Assembly: GCA_030562195.1 (NCBI GenBank)
Contig: JAUJPP010000005.1
Coordinates: 17,657,106 to 17,721,105, forward strand
Reading direction: 5' to 3'
From: Nipponacmea schrenckii
Lineage: Eukaryota > Mollusca > Gastropoda > Lottiidae
Length of the DNA: 64,000 bases
Below, piece after piece: positions 47,901-57,600 of this stretch; the stretch's first letter is position 1; each line of letters opens with the position of its first letter. The position numbers and the translations under genes were made by a program. The notes under the pieces are model-generated. The model did not search any database and was not told where the DNA came from. It saw only the letters and a list, made by a program, of their open reading frames with translations.

Positions 47901-49460
47901 GGTTGTCTTGGTGTTTGAGAGAAATTAATCGATGTAGTTATTATAGCTCAATTTCCCTTCGTTGCAAAAAAAGGTTACAATAATTGATTGTCCAAACTCT
48001 CGTGTAGATTATAAGGAATCTGTGAAACCCCGGAAATGTATTTCATCCCCTGCAACGGCGCTGACACCTAACTCGGACAAACCTTCTGACCCATATCCAT
48101 ATGTACAAAAGAAGCTATGGTATCACACAATATACATTCTTTTCATTCTATTTCAGTCGATGTATGATACGTTACGACGTAGATGCATTACACCGTGTCA
48201 TAAAGGAATCGGATTGAAGAACTTAGCAGCAGGGGGAGATAATAAATCAGCACCACCCAATTCAGCATCTCATCTATATGTTGAAGGTCCGGATATACTC
48301 CTTGATATTATTATTTACTTGCCACACTAAGATAATCATGTGATCCTTAGCAGTCTCTTATTTGTATCATCTTGGTTTGTATGGAACTGAAGGAACCACA
48401 AAATTGGAATTGGGACCCTGTCAATTAATTTTATCGGTTCTCCTGGTACAAGTTCAAATTAAAAAAAAAGTTTTACAATTCGTTTCACGTGGAAAGGCTG
48501 TCTCTTTTGTATTGTTGTCACATAGGAAAGCGCTAACAATGTGTGTAATGCAATGTTATTTTATTTCAGAAGTTCTAAGAGATGAAAGACCCGGGCCAGT
48601 TCAACGTCCGATTGCTCCATCACCACCAGAACGTAGGTGCACTAAAATATAGAACCTATACTATATATTATGTCATTGTCAAAACACCCCATTGTTCATG
48701 TTAATTTTGAAATCTTGGTTCGGGTTTTGAAATTTTGAATTCAATTTCTTAACAATCGGTTGTGATAGCATGCGCATCACATATCTACCTGCTTGATATG
48801 ACAGTCTTGGGTCATCTGACATCGTTGAAAATGAAATACTATGACGTTTTTCAAAAGGGATTCAAAATATTCGTGTACTACTTTCGTGTGTGTTATTTCA
48901 ATGTATGTCGTTTATACGTAAGACGCAAATCGTGGACAAGTAAATTTAACTGTTTATGCTTAAATCTCAGGTCGACTATGATCTGATTTTATCAGTTGCA
49001 ATATGGAATGTCCAATTTCTCTTAGGTTGTGACAGTTGCTAGGTCGACCGTAACCCTCCTATATTCCTTTAGCAATGGTACAAATTTATACTACCCCTGT
49101 AAAGAAGCAACCCGTCCTCATAAGCCCATAAGGCGTAAAAGAGTACGACGTAGAACCCTATTCCTTTCAATTTATTTCCTAAAGGTACAAAGGCACTGTA
49201 GCTCATATTGGTAACATAATATTTGGATACTTAAGTCGTAGATGGTGATTCATCTTTTTTACCAGTATTCAAAGGTTATTGTTCCAGGAGATGATGCAAA
49301 TCTCCTCAAGAAGTAAATATCGATGATTTTATTTTATATTTCAGGAGACTTTGTATTTCGACCCAACTCGACTCCAATTCTGAACCACACCTCTTCATTA
49401 TCTGATCTTCAATCTCTGCATAGTAGATTTAATATTGATCTTCATTTAGCCGAGAGATAA
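38951..49460 (+). CDS. CCNB1IP1: CCNB1IP1/HEI10, Zip3-family RING E3 ligase of meiotic crossover control, complete
   Basis: Predicted ubiquitin/SUMO E3 ligase that marks and stabilises crossover-designated recombination sites in meiotic prophase. Exons: 38951-39019, 39177-39192, 45645-45704, 45929-45999, 46224-46298, 46919-47033, 47374-47394, 47596-47687, 48157-48286, 48570-48632, 49345-49460. Together they make 828 nt, 275 aa plus TAA; human CCNB1IP1 is 277 aa. The start is the first ATG giving the RING without an upstream stop; an ATG 15 nt earlier meets TGA. The RING is at residues 9-49 (CNFPKC, SCSHIFC, CPAC), followed by LKPSEQYK and MVLAGLKPDIVMEI, a coiled coil (exons 6-8) and KLQ-SMYDTLRRR. 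The tail contains DFVFRPN, like the human DFQFRP motif. Odd points: 16-nt and 21-nt micro-exons, an Asp in place of the RING His, and a non-consensus donor (GTCCGG) after exon 9. Intron 2 hosts a 5.2-kb transposon. Confidence 0.92.
39585..40308 (+). mobile_element. Helentron-like element, 5' part, split by the Academ-like insertion
   Basis: The 5' hairpin TATACGCCCACATTATAATGTGGTCGTATA is followed by CCGTCGGTCCGACCGTCC and about four diverged ~160-bp core units (GAATGAAACTTGCTGTGATC...TTTTTGAGTTATTGCCCTTG). It stops at 40308 at the transposon boundary and resumes at 45495. Confidence 0.75.
40309..40626 (+). repeat. Left terminal inverted repeat of the Academ-like transposon
   Basis: Begins TAGGCTAGTAAA and contains the landmark AAATCGGCTCGTGCATAAGG, found inverted near the other end. 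Similarity continues to about 40626, where both arms reach a GTGACGTCA-like sequence rich in ACGT steps. The arm is slightly shorter than the right one because of small indels, including about 11 bp missing next to CCCTATT. Confidence 0.9.
40735..45078 (-). CDS. Transposon protein: putative transposase + XPG/FEN-like nuclease + CXC (Tesmin/TSO1-like) motif
   Basis: Single uninterrupted ORF of about 1447 codons. I take the ATG at 45078 (MDIDASGECVLC); a longer version starting at 45087 would need a GTG start. N-terminal Cys/His clusters (residues ~9-180: CVLC, HKRC, CLYCG, YHHDCDSRFRC) look zinc-binding. Blocks around 436 (FVADNADHNT) and 595 (VTFDQPLYWK) contain acidic residues that could belong to a DDE-type core. 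From ~1063 there is a PIN/XPG-FEN-like nuclease: YVIDGGSLLY, VVFDGYG, GEDTDLLL (~1196) and TGCDTVSRIAGIGKKAAF (~1259), the last resembling the helix-hairpin-helix part. Residues ~1399-1426 carry a CXC cluster (CNCKTSC, RCSCKKHG). The end is a run of acidic residues. No stops or frameshifts, which suggests recent activity. Very similar large proteins are common among uncharacterised invertebrate genes. Confidence 0.85.
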   Translation of the reverse strand: MDIDASGECVLCMDDGRGPRVVLGEKGVAGVQMSAKNREELNSNILSIIVGTSVHKRCRERYTNVKIILQKRKSETKLFPSVSKKTRGNKFKSQEDCLYCGVTIDPRTFGVKASSVKTDTFVSTIDNICKTRSDEWAMEILGRLNYFSRDFHAFDCVYHHDCDSRFRCGRSLQNLTDELSNTTGRPVQSSREEAFNKVCVDLELKSVNDQYMSVNEIRKQMTEHTNVNEEPYSRKYIKTKLREKYGDSVVFVEREGHETVVCLTESVESILKMFRKTEKQSTDLESEKLLIVETAAKLIMTDVKNMECDAEARKEYPSVNQLKKESCLDFVPATLRKLLNLIFVGTGRELKIAMIGQAIVQNARPRSLTAPMILALSIQLHSIFRSRFLIDQLHSLGLCASYSEVMRFEKNAAAINMVNPLGQVNESTTVMFVADNADHNTRTVDGKGTFHGLAIMAALTPGNINSNVVPRENMSELQTVSNAAKIEIKEYNAARRILNDHRFRGLDHLDSTLDLSINLDILWEFAPKFETMTPSWSGMMLKSYCSEQHPGKSSYYFLPMIDLPSTDETCLYSALSYISQMARVYKIQPIVTFDQPLYWKCSEMVACLPDTDPVKKVLVMLGGFHLFMNYIGAVGDIMTGLGIESMFEEIYAQNVIPHLLNGKSIYRAFRAHQLLAQVMINELFEPLMVNQQFVKYLSTLEELYGKLISGNIGVHDQILKEVITEVSSYVSTWKQQVIESSRTGAIWVKYTNLLQTARDLVRAERTGNWLLHLSSVKKCLPVLAAAGHFNYVKSASLYYQTMSSLSNSHPEVLQSFLEGGFVSRRTEKFWAGLSMDLSIEQIFMRSLKGRGGLTRGSGLSEQLRTIWTLSAPIMAEFNIAMQELTSLQYISSDQHRDLSETRMARDRIDFQRLLNYVQQFKPFADSSVLRNIVTGVQATENINVDRFEAVGQNILTKMSSCMVFNYSFSRKDKAVTMKSMSSVKVDRDRSIDPAVLFQRMIIIASSDETVVLNEMLTYELSPYPPALFCGPNMPLEADKPPLAQAIMEYCGFSSNVPDDKTDHYVIDGGSLLYRTKWQSGNTYGEIADKYAKLCGKFFRPTVVFDGYGDASTKGCTHERRNPNQSPQVKIEPQTVFHGKKESVISNFKNKDQLVKLLTDRIDSTDITQVEGDADVTLVRKTVESAKSRSTSLIGEDTDLLLLLLHFCDLRDKRILFRSDKRLKKAEHLIYDIKAMKACLGENVSCALLFLHALTGCDTVSRIAGIGKKAAFKKLVRSPNLQNIAALFNKRGQSKQEIKNLGLRAIQELYNKPNTGLNVIRYTVLSRKIATSSSFVKPDQIPPTEAAAEYHCYRVYCQLMQWLGHNIDPLQWGWKLLDGNLIPHTMDTPPVPEKLINIIHCNCKTSCDTNRCSCKKHGLSCTSACGPCQITNCSNDVSSQDDDDDEET
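45158..45494 (-). repeat. Right terminal inverted repeat of the Academ-like transposon
   Basis: Inverse complement of 40309-40626. Ends TTTACTAGCCTA at 45494. It lies about 80 bp upstream of the transposase start codon, so it probably holds the promoter. Confidence 0.9.
45495..45600 (+). mobile_element. Helentron-like element, 3' remainder after the Academ-like insertion
   Basis: Resumes in the core unit (TTGATGAGAACTTGGATAAG) and ends with the family 3' motif GTGGGCGTATCTTGCTAGACAACCGCTTG. It shows that the repeat was present before the transposon arrived. Confidence 0.75.
47120..47240 (+). repeat. Fragment of the 'AAACTAAGTAAT' interspersed repeat family
   Basis: ATGTGTATCAGGAGCACTGA, ACCATTCCAATTTCCAATCA and GATGTCTTTGGTTCTTG match the 5' part of the family also seen at 9770-9870 and 63370. 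Confidence 0.55.
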
Positions 49461-49609
49461 ATACTGCTATCAACAAGAACCATTAGAGAATTATGCCGGG
49501 ACTAAGATCGTTAAGCATCCCCGTCTCCAAATAGAGAAGAATATTCCAAGTTTATTGAAGTTATACTACCCCTGAGACTTTTCAAATATTTAAATTGTTT
49601 AAATTGTGC

Positions 49610-49810
49610 CAAATTAGTCTTTGTTCGTCAGTGGACTTACCTGGTCTCAAAACTATACGACATAATCCTTCTATATATATAACCACCCATAAAACTAAGT
49701 AATAATCTATGAAACTATGAAGCGTTTTTCATTAATTTTTTAGCCTTATAGACCATATCATGTATAGAGATTCTATTCTTTAGTAACGGCATTGTTATTG
49801 GCGGGGTTGG
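49610..49810 (+). repeat. Unclassified interspersed repeat ('AAACTAAGTAAT' family)
   Basis: CAGTGGACTTACCTGGTCTC, AAAACTAAGTAATAATCTAT and AGAGATTCTATTCTTTAG are shared with the other copies. Confidence 0.6.
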
Positions 49811-50264
49811 GTGGGTATAGAAACAACTCTGGAGTATATGTATTGTCCAATACCTTGACCTTGGGATAAGTGAGACGAGGAGATTGATCAGCATAGCTAC
49901 CATCGATAGAAAATAAGAGGGAAAGTCTAGCTCCATTTTCACTAATGTTAATATTCTGTTAAAAAATTAATTGTGAATTTATGTTTATTGTTGATTAAAT
50001 TAATTGTTGTTGAATTATTAAAAATACAGGGAAAAAAAACGAAAATCCAACTTGTATTATTTATTGACGATGTTATTGTTTTAACCAACTCCCAAAAATA
50101 GCTTCATATTGTTTAAACAATAAAGAAGTTTTTCCCATGCTCAAAATTATTCGACATTTTCGTGAAGGTGTTTATAATAACAAAACAAATTGTGAAAATA
50201 GTTAATAGTCAAAGTAAATATTTTTCGGTAAGCTAAATTTGCAATCGATTTCTTTGGGTAATTC

Positions 50265-51961
50265 AAAAGGCTCAAATCATGCTTTGTCAAAATCTATTAA
50301 GAAACCAGATCTCTATCAAGTCTACAAAAAATCAGAGGCTGATAAAGTGAACACCTTTTAAAGAACAAGGGCAATAACTCAATAAATATTTTTGATTAGT
50401 CTGATTTTCAATAGGGTCTATCCTCGAGTTATAAAAAACACTCACACCAAGTTTCATCAAATTCCATCAAGAACCCGGCTCCCTATCGTGTTCACAAGGA
50501 ATTTTAGGACAAGGGCAATAACTCATTGTAAATATTTTTCGATTGGTTTCATTTTCGATAGGCTTCATCCTTGGGTCATTACAAAGACTCATTCCAAGTT
50601 TCATTAAAATCAATCAAGAAATGTGGTATCTATTGTGTTCACAACAATTGTGGACAGGCAGACGGACAGACAGACAGGCGGGCAGAAAAACTATTTCAGA
50701 CGCGTTGAAGAGACGATGCTTCCTCCTTTTTATACGCCCACACATAAATGTGGGCGTATATTGTAGTCGCCCCTGTCTGTATGTCTGTCTGTCCACAATT
50801 GTTGTGAACACGATAAAGACCACATTTCTTGATGGATTTTGACCAAATTTGGTGAGTGTGTTTGTTATAACCCAAGGAAGAAGCCTATTGAAAATCAGAC
50901 CAATCAAAAAATATTCAATGAGTTATTGCCCTTGTTTTTGAAAATTTGTTGTGAACACGATTAAGAGTGTGTTTCTTGATAGATTTTGATGAAATTTGGT
51001 GTGATTGCTTGTTATTACTTAAGGATGAAGCCTATTGAAAATCAGACAAATCGAAAAATAAATTGATGAGTTATTGCCCTTGTTCTTGAAAACATATTCA
51101 TTTTGCGTTCAAAAATGTGTTGTGGACATGATAGAGAGATGGTTTCTGGATGGATTTTGACCAATTTCAGTGTGTGTGTTTGTTATAACCCAAGGGAGAA
51201 GCCTATTGAAAATCAGACCAATCGAAAAATATTCAATGAGTTATTGCCCTTGTTTTTGAAAATTTGTTGTGAACAAGATTAAGAGTGTGTTTCTTGATGG
51301 ATTTTGATGAAATTTGGTGTGATTGCTTGTTAATACTTAAGGATGAAGCCTATTGAAAATCAGACTAAAATCGAAAAATAAATTGATGAGTTATTGCCCT
51401 TGTTCTTGAAAACACATTCATTTTGCGTTCAAAAATGTGTTGTGGACATGATAGAGAGATGGTTTCTGGATGGATTTTGACCAATTTCTGTGCGTGTGTG
51501 TTTGTAATCATCCAAGGATGAAGCCTTCTGCCCGCCTGTCTGTCTGTCCGTCTGTCCGTCCGTCTGCCTGTCCACAATTGTTGTGAACACGATAGAGACC
51601 ACATTTCTTGATGGATTTTAATAAAACTAGGAATGAGTCTTTGTAATGACCCAAGGATGAAGCCTATCGAAAATGAAACCAATCGAAAAATATTTACTAT
51701 GAGTTATTGCCCTTGTCCTAAAATTCCTTGTGAACACGATAGGGAGCCGGGTTCTTGATGGTATTTGATGAAACTTGGTGTGAGTGTTTGTTATAACTCG
51801 AGGATAGACCCTATTGAAAATCAGACTAATCAAAAAATATTTATTGAGTTATTGCCCTTGTTCTTTAAAACGTGCTCACTTTATCAGCCTCTGATTCTTT
51901 GTAGACTTGATAGAGATCTGGTGTCTTGATACATTTTGACAAAGCATGATTTGAGCCTTTT
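50265..51961. repeat. 1.7-kb inverted repeat of Helentron-like core units
   Basis: The left arm (about 50265-50686) and right arm (about 51529-51961) are inverse complements: AAAGGCTCAAATCATGC...GACAGGCGGGCAG against CTGCCCGCCTGTC...GCATGATTTGAGCC. Between them lie a 5' hairpin motif (TATACGCCCACACATAAATG, 50731) and direct tandem core units in which a ~310-bp stretch is duplicated almost perfectly (about 50900-51150 and 51210-51460). Confidence 0.85.
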
Positions 51962-52369
51962 ACATTTAAATATTGTATTTACGATACCTCTTGTCCACCG
52001 CCTGAAGGCTGCCAATGGTGGGCGTATTACGATGGGCAATCGCTATTTTTTGTTCTATATTCAGAACTCTTTAATATAAAATATATATTATCATGACGTA
52101 CGACACAATGTATCGTATATTTCATAACTTCACCAGAACAACGATCTCAAGTCAAATAAAAAATTTCGTATTATACCTTGACTGCTTGCATGCCTTTTAC
52201 GATATATAGGCCTAAGTTATATACGCTTATATTAGATGATTAGAAAACGAACAATTTCACATAAACATTAAGTTTTCTCAACAGTCTGTTTCGTAGTAGA
52301 TTTGCTACCACTCGTCAGGAGAACAAGACGGTTTGGTTTGAAATATTGCTATGCATGCACGTGGGTACA

Positions 52370-52590
52370 GTCTCGATCGGTGTGTGAAAGTTCGATGACC
52401 TTGAATAAGTCATCTTCACTCATAATTCCAGTCAACCCAGCTGTAAATGGGTACGGATAATCCGGGAAAGATCAATGCCAAGAGGTTTGGCCAAGGACCA
52501 GCTGGTAGAAAGGATCCCTGTCACGGCGGACTTGTGAACCTAAGTTGTTATCCTTGTAAAATATAGTTGTTTCTTTCTTTTCTTTCTTTT
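52370..52590 (+). repeat. SINE family A, 5'-truncated copy
   Basis: Contains CCCAGCTGTAAATGGGTACG, CCAAGAGGTTTGG and the tail AATATAGTTGTTTCTTTC. It lacks the tRNA-like head of the 3020 copy. Confidence 0.75.
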
Positions 52591-52609
52591 TACTACACAA
52601 GGTGAATTA

Positions 52610-53335
52610 GACGTCATTTTGTAGGAGAAATTTGCGTGAATGGCGACACGTGCTGATTAGCTCCGAACGCTTGTTTAAGGTTGATTTTTCAGGGTGACAA
52701 ATGATGAAAAACTTTTCCAGGGTATAAAGGTTACATCTTTTTGATATATTTGAGTATGATGATGAGCGTCCTAGAATTTTCCACTTTATCTTATAGTCTT
52801 CGTCGTTTTTTTTCAAAGTCCAAATAAATTTACTGAGTTCGGTGCTGTTTTTTAATCTCTCATCTCGAAAAGATTGGCGATGGTTAGCGTATCTCGATTT
52901 AGTATCTGTTAGTCCGACGTAGGTTTATTGTTTATTATTTGCACTGACTGTGGCCTGGTAAACAATGCTGCGGGCCCGACATTCACCATTTAGTAGACAG
53001 TCTTGCTTCTGACGGCTGTTGCATGGTTTATTAACATTTACTTTACGGATCATTCTGGTCGCAACATTATGTAAGTCTATCAGGTTTTTCATTGATGGCA
53101 TACAGCTGTATGATACTTTTATAGTATTTCTGTTAATGATTGGTCGTAATATATGATCGGGTGGGAAACAGCTATCAATTAACTTTAAGAATTGTCTTCC
53201 GATATTGGTTCTCACGTTATTATCATACGGAGGATTAAACCACGTTATTCTGCGTGACCGTTTCCGTTTACTACGTTCCTTAGATTTAGCTGATTCGTCG
53301 TATTTCAGTCTGTAATCATAGCCATTACATATTAC
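52610..53335 (-). pseudogene. GIY-YIG endonuclease end of a retroelement (Penelope-like?), degenerate
   Basis: Read on the minus strand, the segment starts near GYDYRLKYDE and continues through ITWFNPPYD, NTIKVSYSCMPSM and a Cys cluster (CNSRQKQDCLLNGEC) to SIVYQATV. A single in-frame TAA then interrupts it, and it resumes with the GIY-YIG-like [27 protein letters not shown] and [11 protein letters not shown], ending near HSRKFLLQ. The layout matches the C-terminal endonuclease region of many invertebrate reverse-transcriptase elements. No reverse transcriptase core is visible upstream (53335-54600). Penelope-like is my best guess; the exact class is unsure. The stop and the missing RT indicate a dead 5'-truncated copy. 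Confidence 0.75.
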
Positions 53336-54645
53336 ATATTATTTCAAGTTTTGTAAAGACGTTTTCGAGATTTAAAAAAAATGCATTCCAATTTTACATT
53401 AGATGTGTTAACCGTAAACCTATGACACATAGAAAACGTCTTTAAAATCCCTTTACAAATACAATACTGAAAATATGAAGTCTCGTTTAATACAGAGTTT
53501 CTACTTTAAAGGACGTGCAACTGGTTGATCGCGGAATTAATCCTCCAGGGGGATAACTCTCTTTATCAATATGGCCGACTTAATTAATAAATCAATAATT
53601 GTTAAATATTTGGTGATTTTATCAGCATTATGATGGAGATATGGCTTATGTGTCTCATTGACAGTCGAATTTGACAGGAACTCTATTTATTCTTATGTAT
53701 AGTGGATTTATTAAGGAGATAATCTCAAATAAGAATTTTCTACGCGATATTTTAACCGGTGTAGTGTAAGTTGTTTTAATATTACTTAGCCTACTAGTAT
53801 TAAATTTCTCTGAATACTGAACAATAACCTGTCCAATGAGTGTATGTCAAATTTTAAGCTATAGGCAAATGTTTGATGTTCTACTTGGACTTGTTAATGA
53901 ATTTCTCAGCTATAACTAATTTATTATGATTATTTTTATGCATTTTTGTAAGCAAACAGGATAATAAATTTTTCCAACAATCTTATTTTTAGTCTCACCT
54001 TCTTATATTCAATATTTAAGACCATTGACCAATATATAATTCAACGTCAAGTCGTCTTAATTACGGTTCAGTGATAATCATTTTTTAAGATCAAGGTCAT
54101 TGCTTGGGTCATTGTTTGGGAAAAAGGGCCTATGGAATATTTACTGTTCTGGGTTTCGTATTTGATCACTATTGATTTCATACAAGATTAAGCTGAGTGT
54201 GCCCATACTGATTTTGGTTACTTTGCATCCTACACAGAACAATTTATGTTGAGTTTACTGTAGTTCATTTGCATTCCAAAAAAATATTTATAATGATTTA
54301 TTTACCACCGGCACCAATTTAGTCTCTGAGTCTTTGAGTTAACCCAAAAAATATTGTCTATGAGTTGGTTTGTCTTCGAGTTGAAGTATCTCTGAGTCAA
54401 TCGAGTACTGACTGAAATAGTGCAATGAAAATTTGTAGTCATCTCATTTTATCTAAAAGCATTACGAGATAATTTGCTTCAAACCTTTCAAAGCCAATTG
54501 GATGGTCTAATCATTAGATAATATGGAGCACTTTTACTTAAATCTATATCTTTGTAAATGTAAAGTGTTGTTGATGTGATAGCAATAGATTGTTTCATTT
54601 TCAGCTTTCTGATTTTGATTTTTAAGTCAAGAAAACTATAACAAG

Positions 54646-57600
54646 ATGAGTCGAGATTCATCCAAGATATCTCGTCAAATCAGACGAATCATTAACAGAA
54701 AATTTGGAGGTGTGTTTTTCAATTTGCATGGTTTTTGCTTTTGATATTGAAAATTTAACAAATTTTCTAAGTTACTAAGACTTCAGGAAGAATTTCCAGA
54801 GCAAACTATAATAGCCTATTAGTTTCACTCCAATTTCTACTCAGCTAGATAAAATAGCCCTGGGTCTGCCATTTTTAGGGGTTGCTTGATAGTTTTCAGA
54901 AGTAACTACACGAAATGTGCAAAAATGGCATAATTTGTTCAAATATACTTAAAACTAGGAACTTTGACATTCTATTTCTGTATAATATGTATTTAGTCTG
55001 AATAAATGAGAAGTTGTTATTTTAAATCACAAACACTGATAATTCTTCACACACATAAATTTGAAGGCTCTAAATATGAGAACATGAATACTCATGCTGA
55101 TTAGCTTTGCCAAAAATTTCCCATTTCTGAAACTCGGGTATGTTTAGTTAAATAAATGAGGATCTGACCCTTGCTCTTGTGTTATTGATGATATATTGGT
55201 ATGTTTCAGGATGGAAGAAGTTTGTGTTGGTGTTAATATGTTTATGTGTATTGGTATACTGTATAACATCACTCTTCTCACATGGAGGTAATTTTCTTAT
55301 TTATAATATATCTTATTAAGTGATCTTCCAAATGTTGCCTACAGTCTATTAGCAGTTATTGAAAGTCAAACAGTGGTAATCAATGACTCCCAATTGAGGT
55401 TCACAGACTTTGACAAAAGATTCAAAAAATTAATTTTTGTTGCATGGCGATCGATTTTAATCGATTTACAAGCTTTGTTATGCAATCAAAATTTTTTATT
55501 GTGTTTTTTTTGGGGGGGGGGGGGGAGCTTGCTAGCTCAAACTGAAAATAATAGAATATATCTGTTTTGATCATAGATCTTAAAGTGGGCTGGAATCAAA
55601 AATGAATATCTAAGTTTTGGTTGCCCGGAGGTGATTTTTGTGTCGATTAAAAAATTATGAATTTACATTTTGTGTTTAGTCAACTAATAAAACAACTATG
55701 AATATTTAGTTTGAGATTCTTTAGTAGTGTACATTTTGTATTTTTTTAAGCCATATTAATAGATTATGCCTCAATTCTTCAGATTAGTCATCGCTGACTT
55801 ATAAAAAGAATGGGGTCAGGGTTACTTAGTAATATGCACTTTATCCTTGCATAGCTGGGAATCTTACTTGCCACACATAATACTGTTATTTTTCTCGTTT
55901 TTATTTTTTAAAAAGTAGGCTTATAACACTGTCTAGGCAAATTTCCCTCAGTGCAACTACATGTCATTACTCATCTTCTTTAGCCCAATTGGGAGCAGAA
56001 AAGGATATCAAGCAATATTTCTGATAAAATGATACAGTACAGTACAGAATGTGATGCCACAGTTAGATATAGACTAGCCACACACCATACTGTTATTTCA
56101 GTTGATATTTTAAAAAATGTCTGTTTTCAGATCATCAGGTGTGGGATGTCAGCTTTAACGGTTGGAATGTAACAGGTGATACATTGTAGTTTTTTTATTC
56201 ATAATTTTATTTGTAAATACATCTATTAAGGCAAATATATTCATTTATATCTTCAACAAATTCTTAGATTTCCCTTGAAGAAAACTCTTGATTTTACTTA
56301 TTTGTATTGATATTTGTTCAATAAGTGAATAACAGATTTCAATCTGTTGAAAAGAAACTTTTTACTTTGCTCATACATTCATGACTATATTGTAGGTGAA
56401 AGTTGTGGGGTGACTTGTAAACCAGGACAACATAGTTTTTATATGAAAACTGGTGACTCCAATCAATATGGACCTACTATTTGTTATGATGGAAAAGTGT
56501 AAATAGATTCAATTTATAACCTAGAGGCCAGAGATCTGTTCATTGGTACAAAGTAGCGGCATAATGCTGTAATAAATATCGAAACGTAGTAATACCTGTA
56601 CAGTTGTGTGTACATGATTATGATAATATTGTAGCCAAACATGTTTATTTATGCATATTGCTCTAGTGATATCAACACTAACATGATAAATAATGATATA
56701 TCTTCCCATGCAGTGTGTAATATCGCATAATGTTTAAAGGTTCATTTTCGTCATTCTTTTTACAATCATACCTTAGTCTCAAAAATGGGAAAAAGTTTAA
56801 CTAAAGTAATGAGTAATAATGTTCACAGCTCAACATCGAAATTTGAGCGTTCACATCCCAAATTATCATTGGAAGTTAAAATGACTGCGGTCATTTTAGA
56901 TGGATTATTGAACATGACCGGTATATATGGCCAAATCAACAGTCCTGCTCTGGGGTGACTCTTGATTGCTGATATCTGCTTGTTCAGAATTGGTAGAATT
57001 TATGGAGAGATTATGAGTACACATTTTTAAACGGCACAAACCTATACTTGTCAAGCAAATATGTCAAAAGCATTTTTCCACATTCAGCAAAAACATTCGG
57101 GAATTTAAAATGGCTAAGAAAGGAAAGATAAGATAAAGTTTGAATTTGACATATCAGGTCTTGTTGCATATGGAGAGGTTTAGAATTGTTCAGAGTTCAT
57201 CAGTTTTGAATTGATATTTTGTCTTAATTTTTAGATATGTAAGTCATGAGCTTAAGAATTTTGGAAGAGGTCTGAATATTTTACTCGTAGATGGTATGTA
57301 TTTTGTCAGTCTAATGATCTAAAGACAGCCTTCTTGAACACTCCTCCATTTGAAGACACCACAAGCCAATCAAATTCTTGCCTTTTTAAATTCTGAGATT
57401 TTGTAATAGGGCATTTGATTAATTTTTTCCCAGACAGACATTTTTTAAACCATGTTTTGTCAAAATTGCTACACTATGTACTATTCAACTAGTATCCAAC
57501 TGTAAAATGTATTTCAATGCATGAATGTTTAGTTATATTCATCATAATTGGGACTTTAAGTTTCTGAACATACTGTCATACAGCACACCACAATAACAAA

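Larger units (their letters stand above)
49461..54645. other. Intergenic region between CCNB1IP1 and the FAM3-like gene
   Basis: Holds an interspersed repeat copy (about 49610-49810), a large inverted repeat, a Helentron-type 3' end, a SINE fragment and a dead retroelement piece, listed separately. The stretch 53340-54600 shows nothing I recognise. An AG at 54604 just before the FAM3-like start suggests an upstream non-coding exon. Confidence 0.55.
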
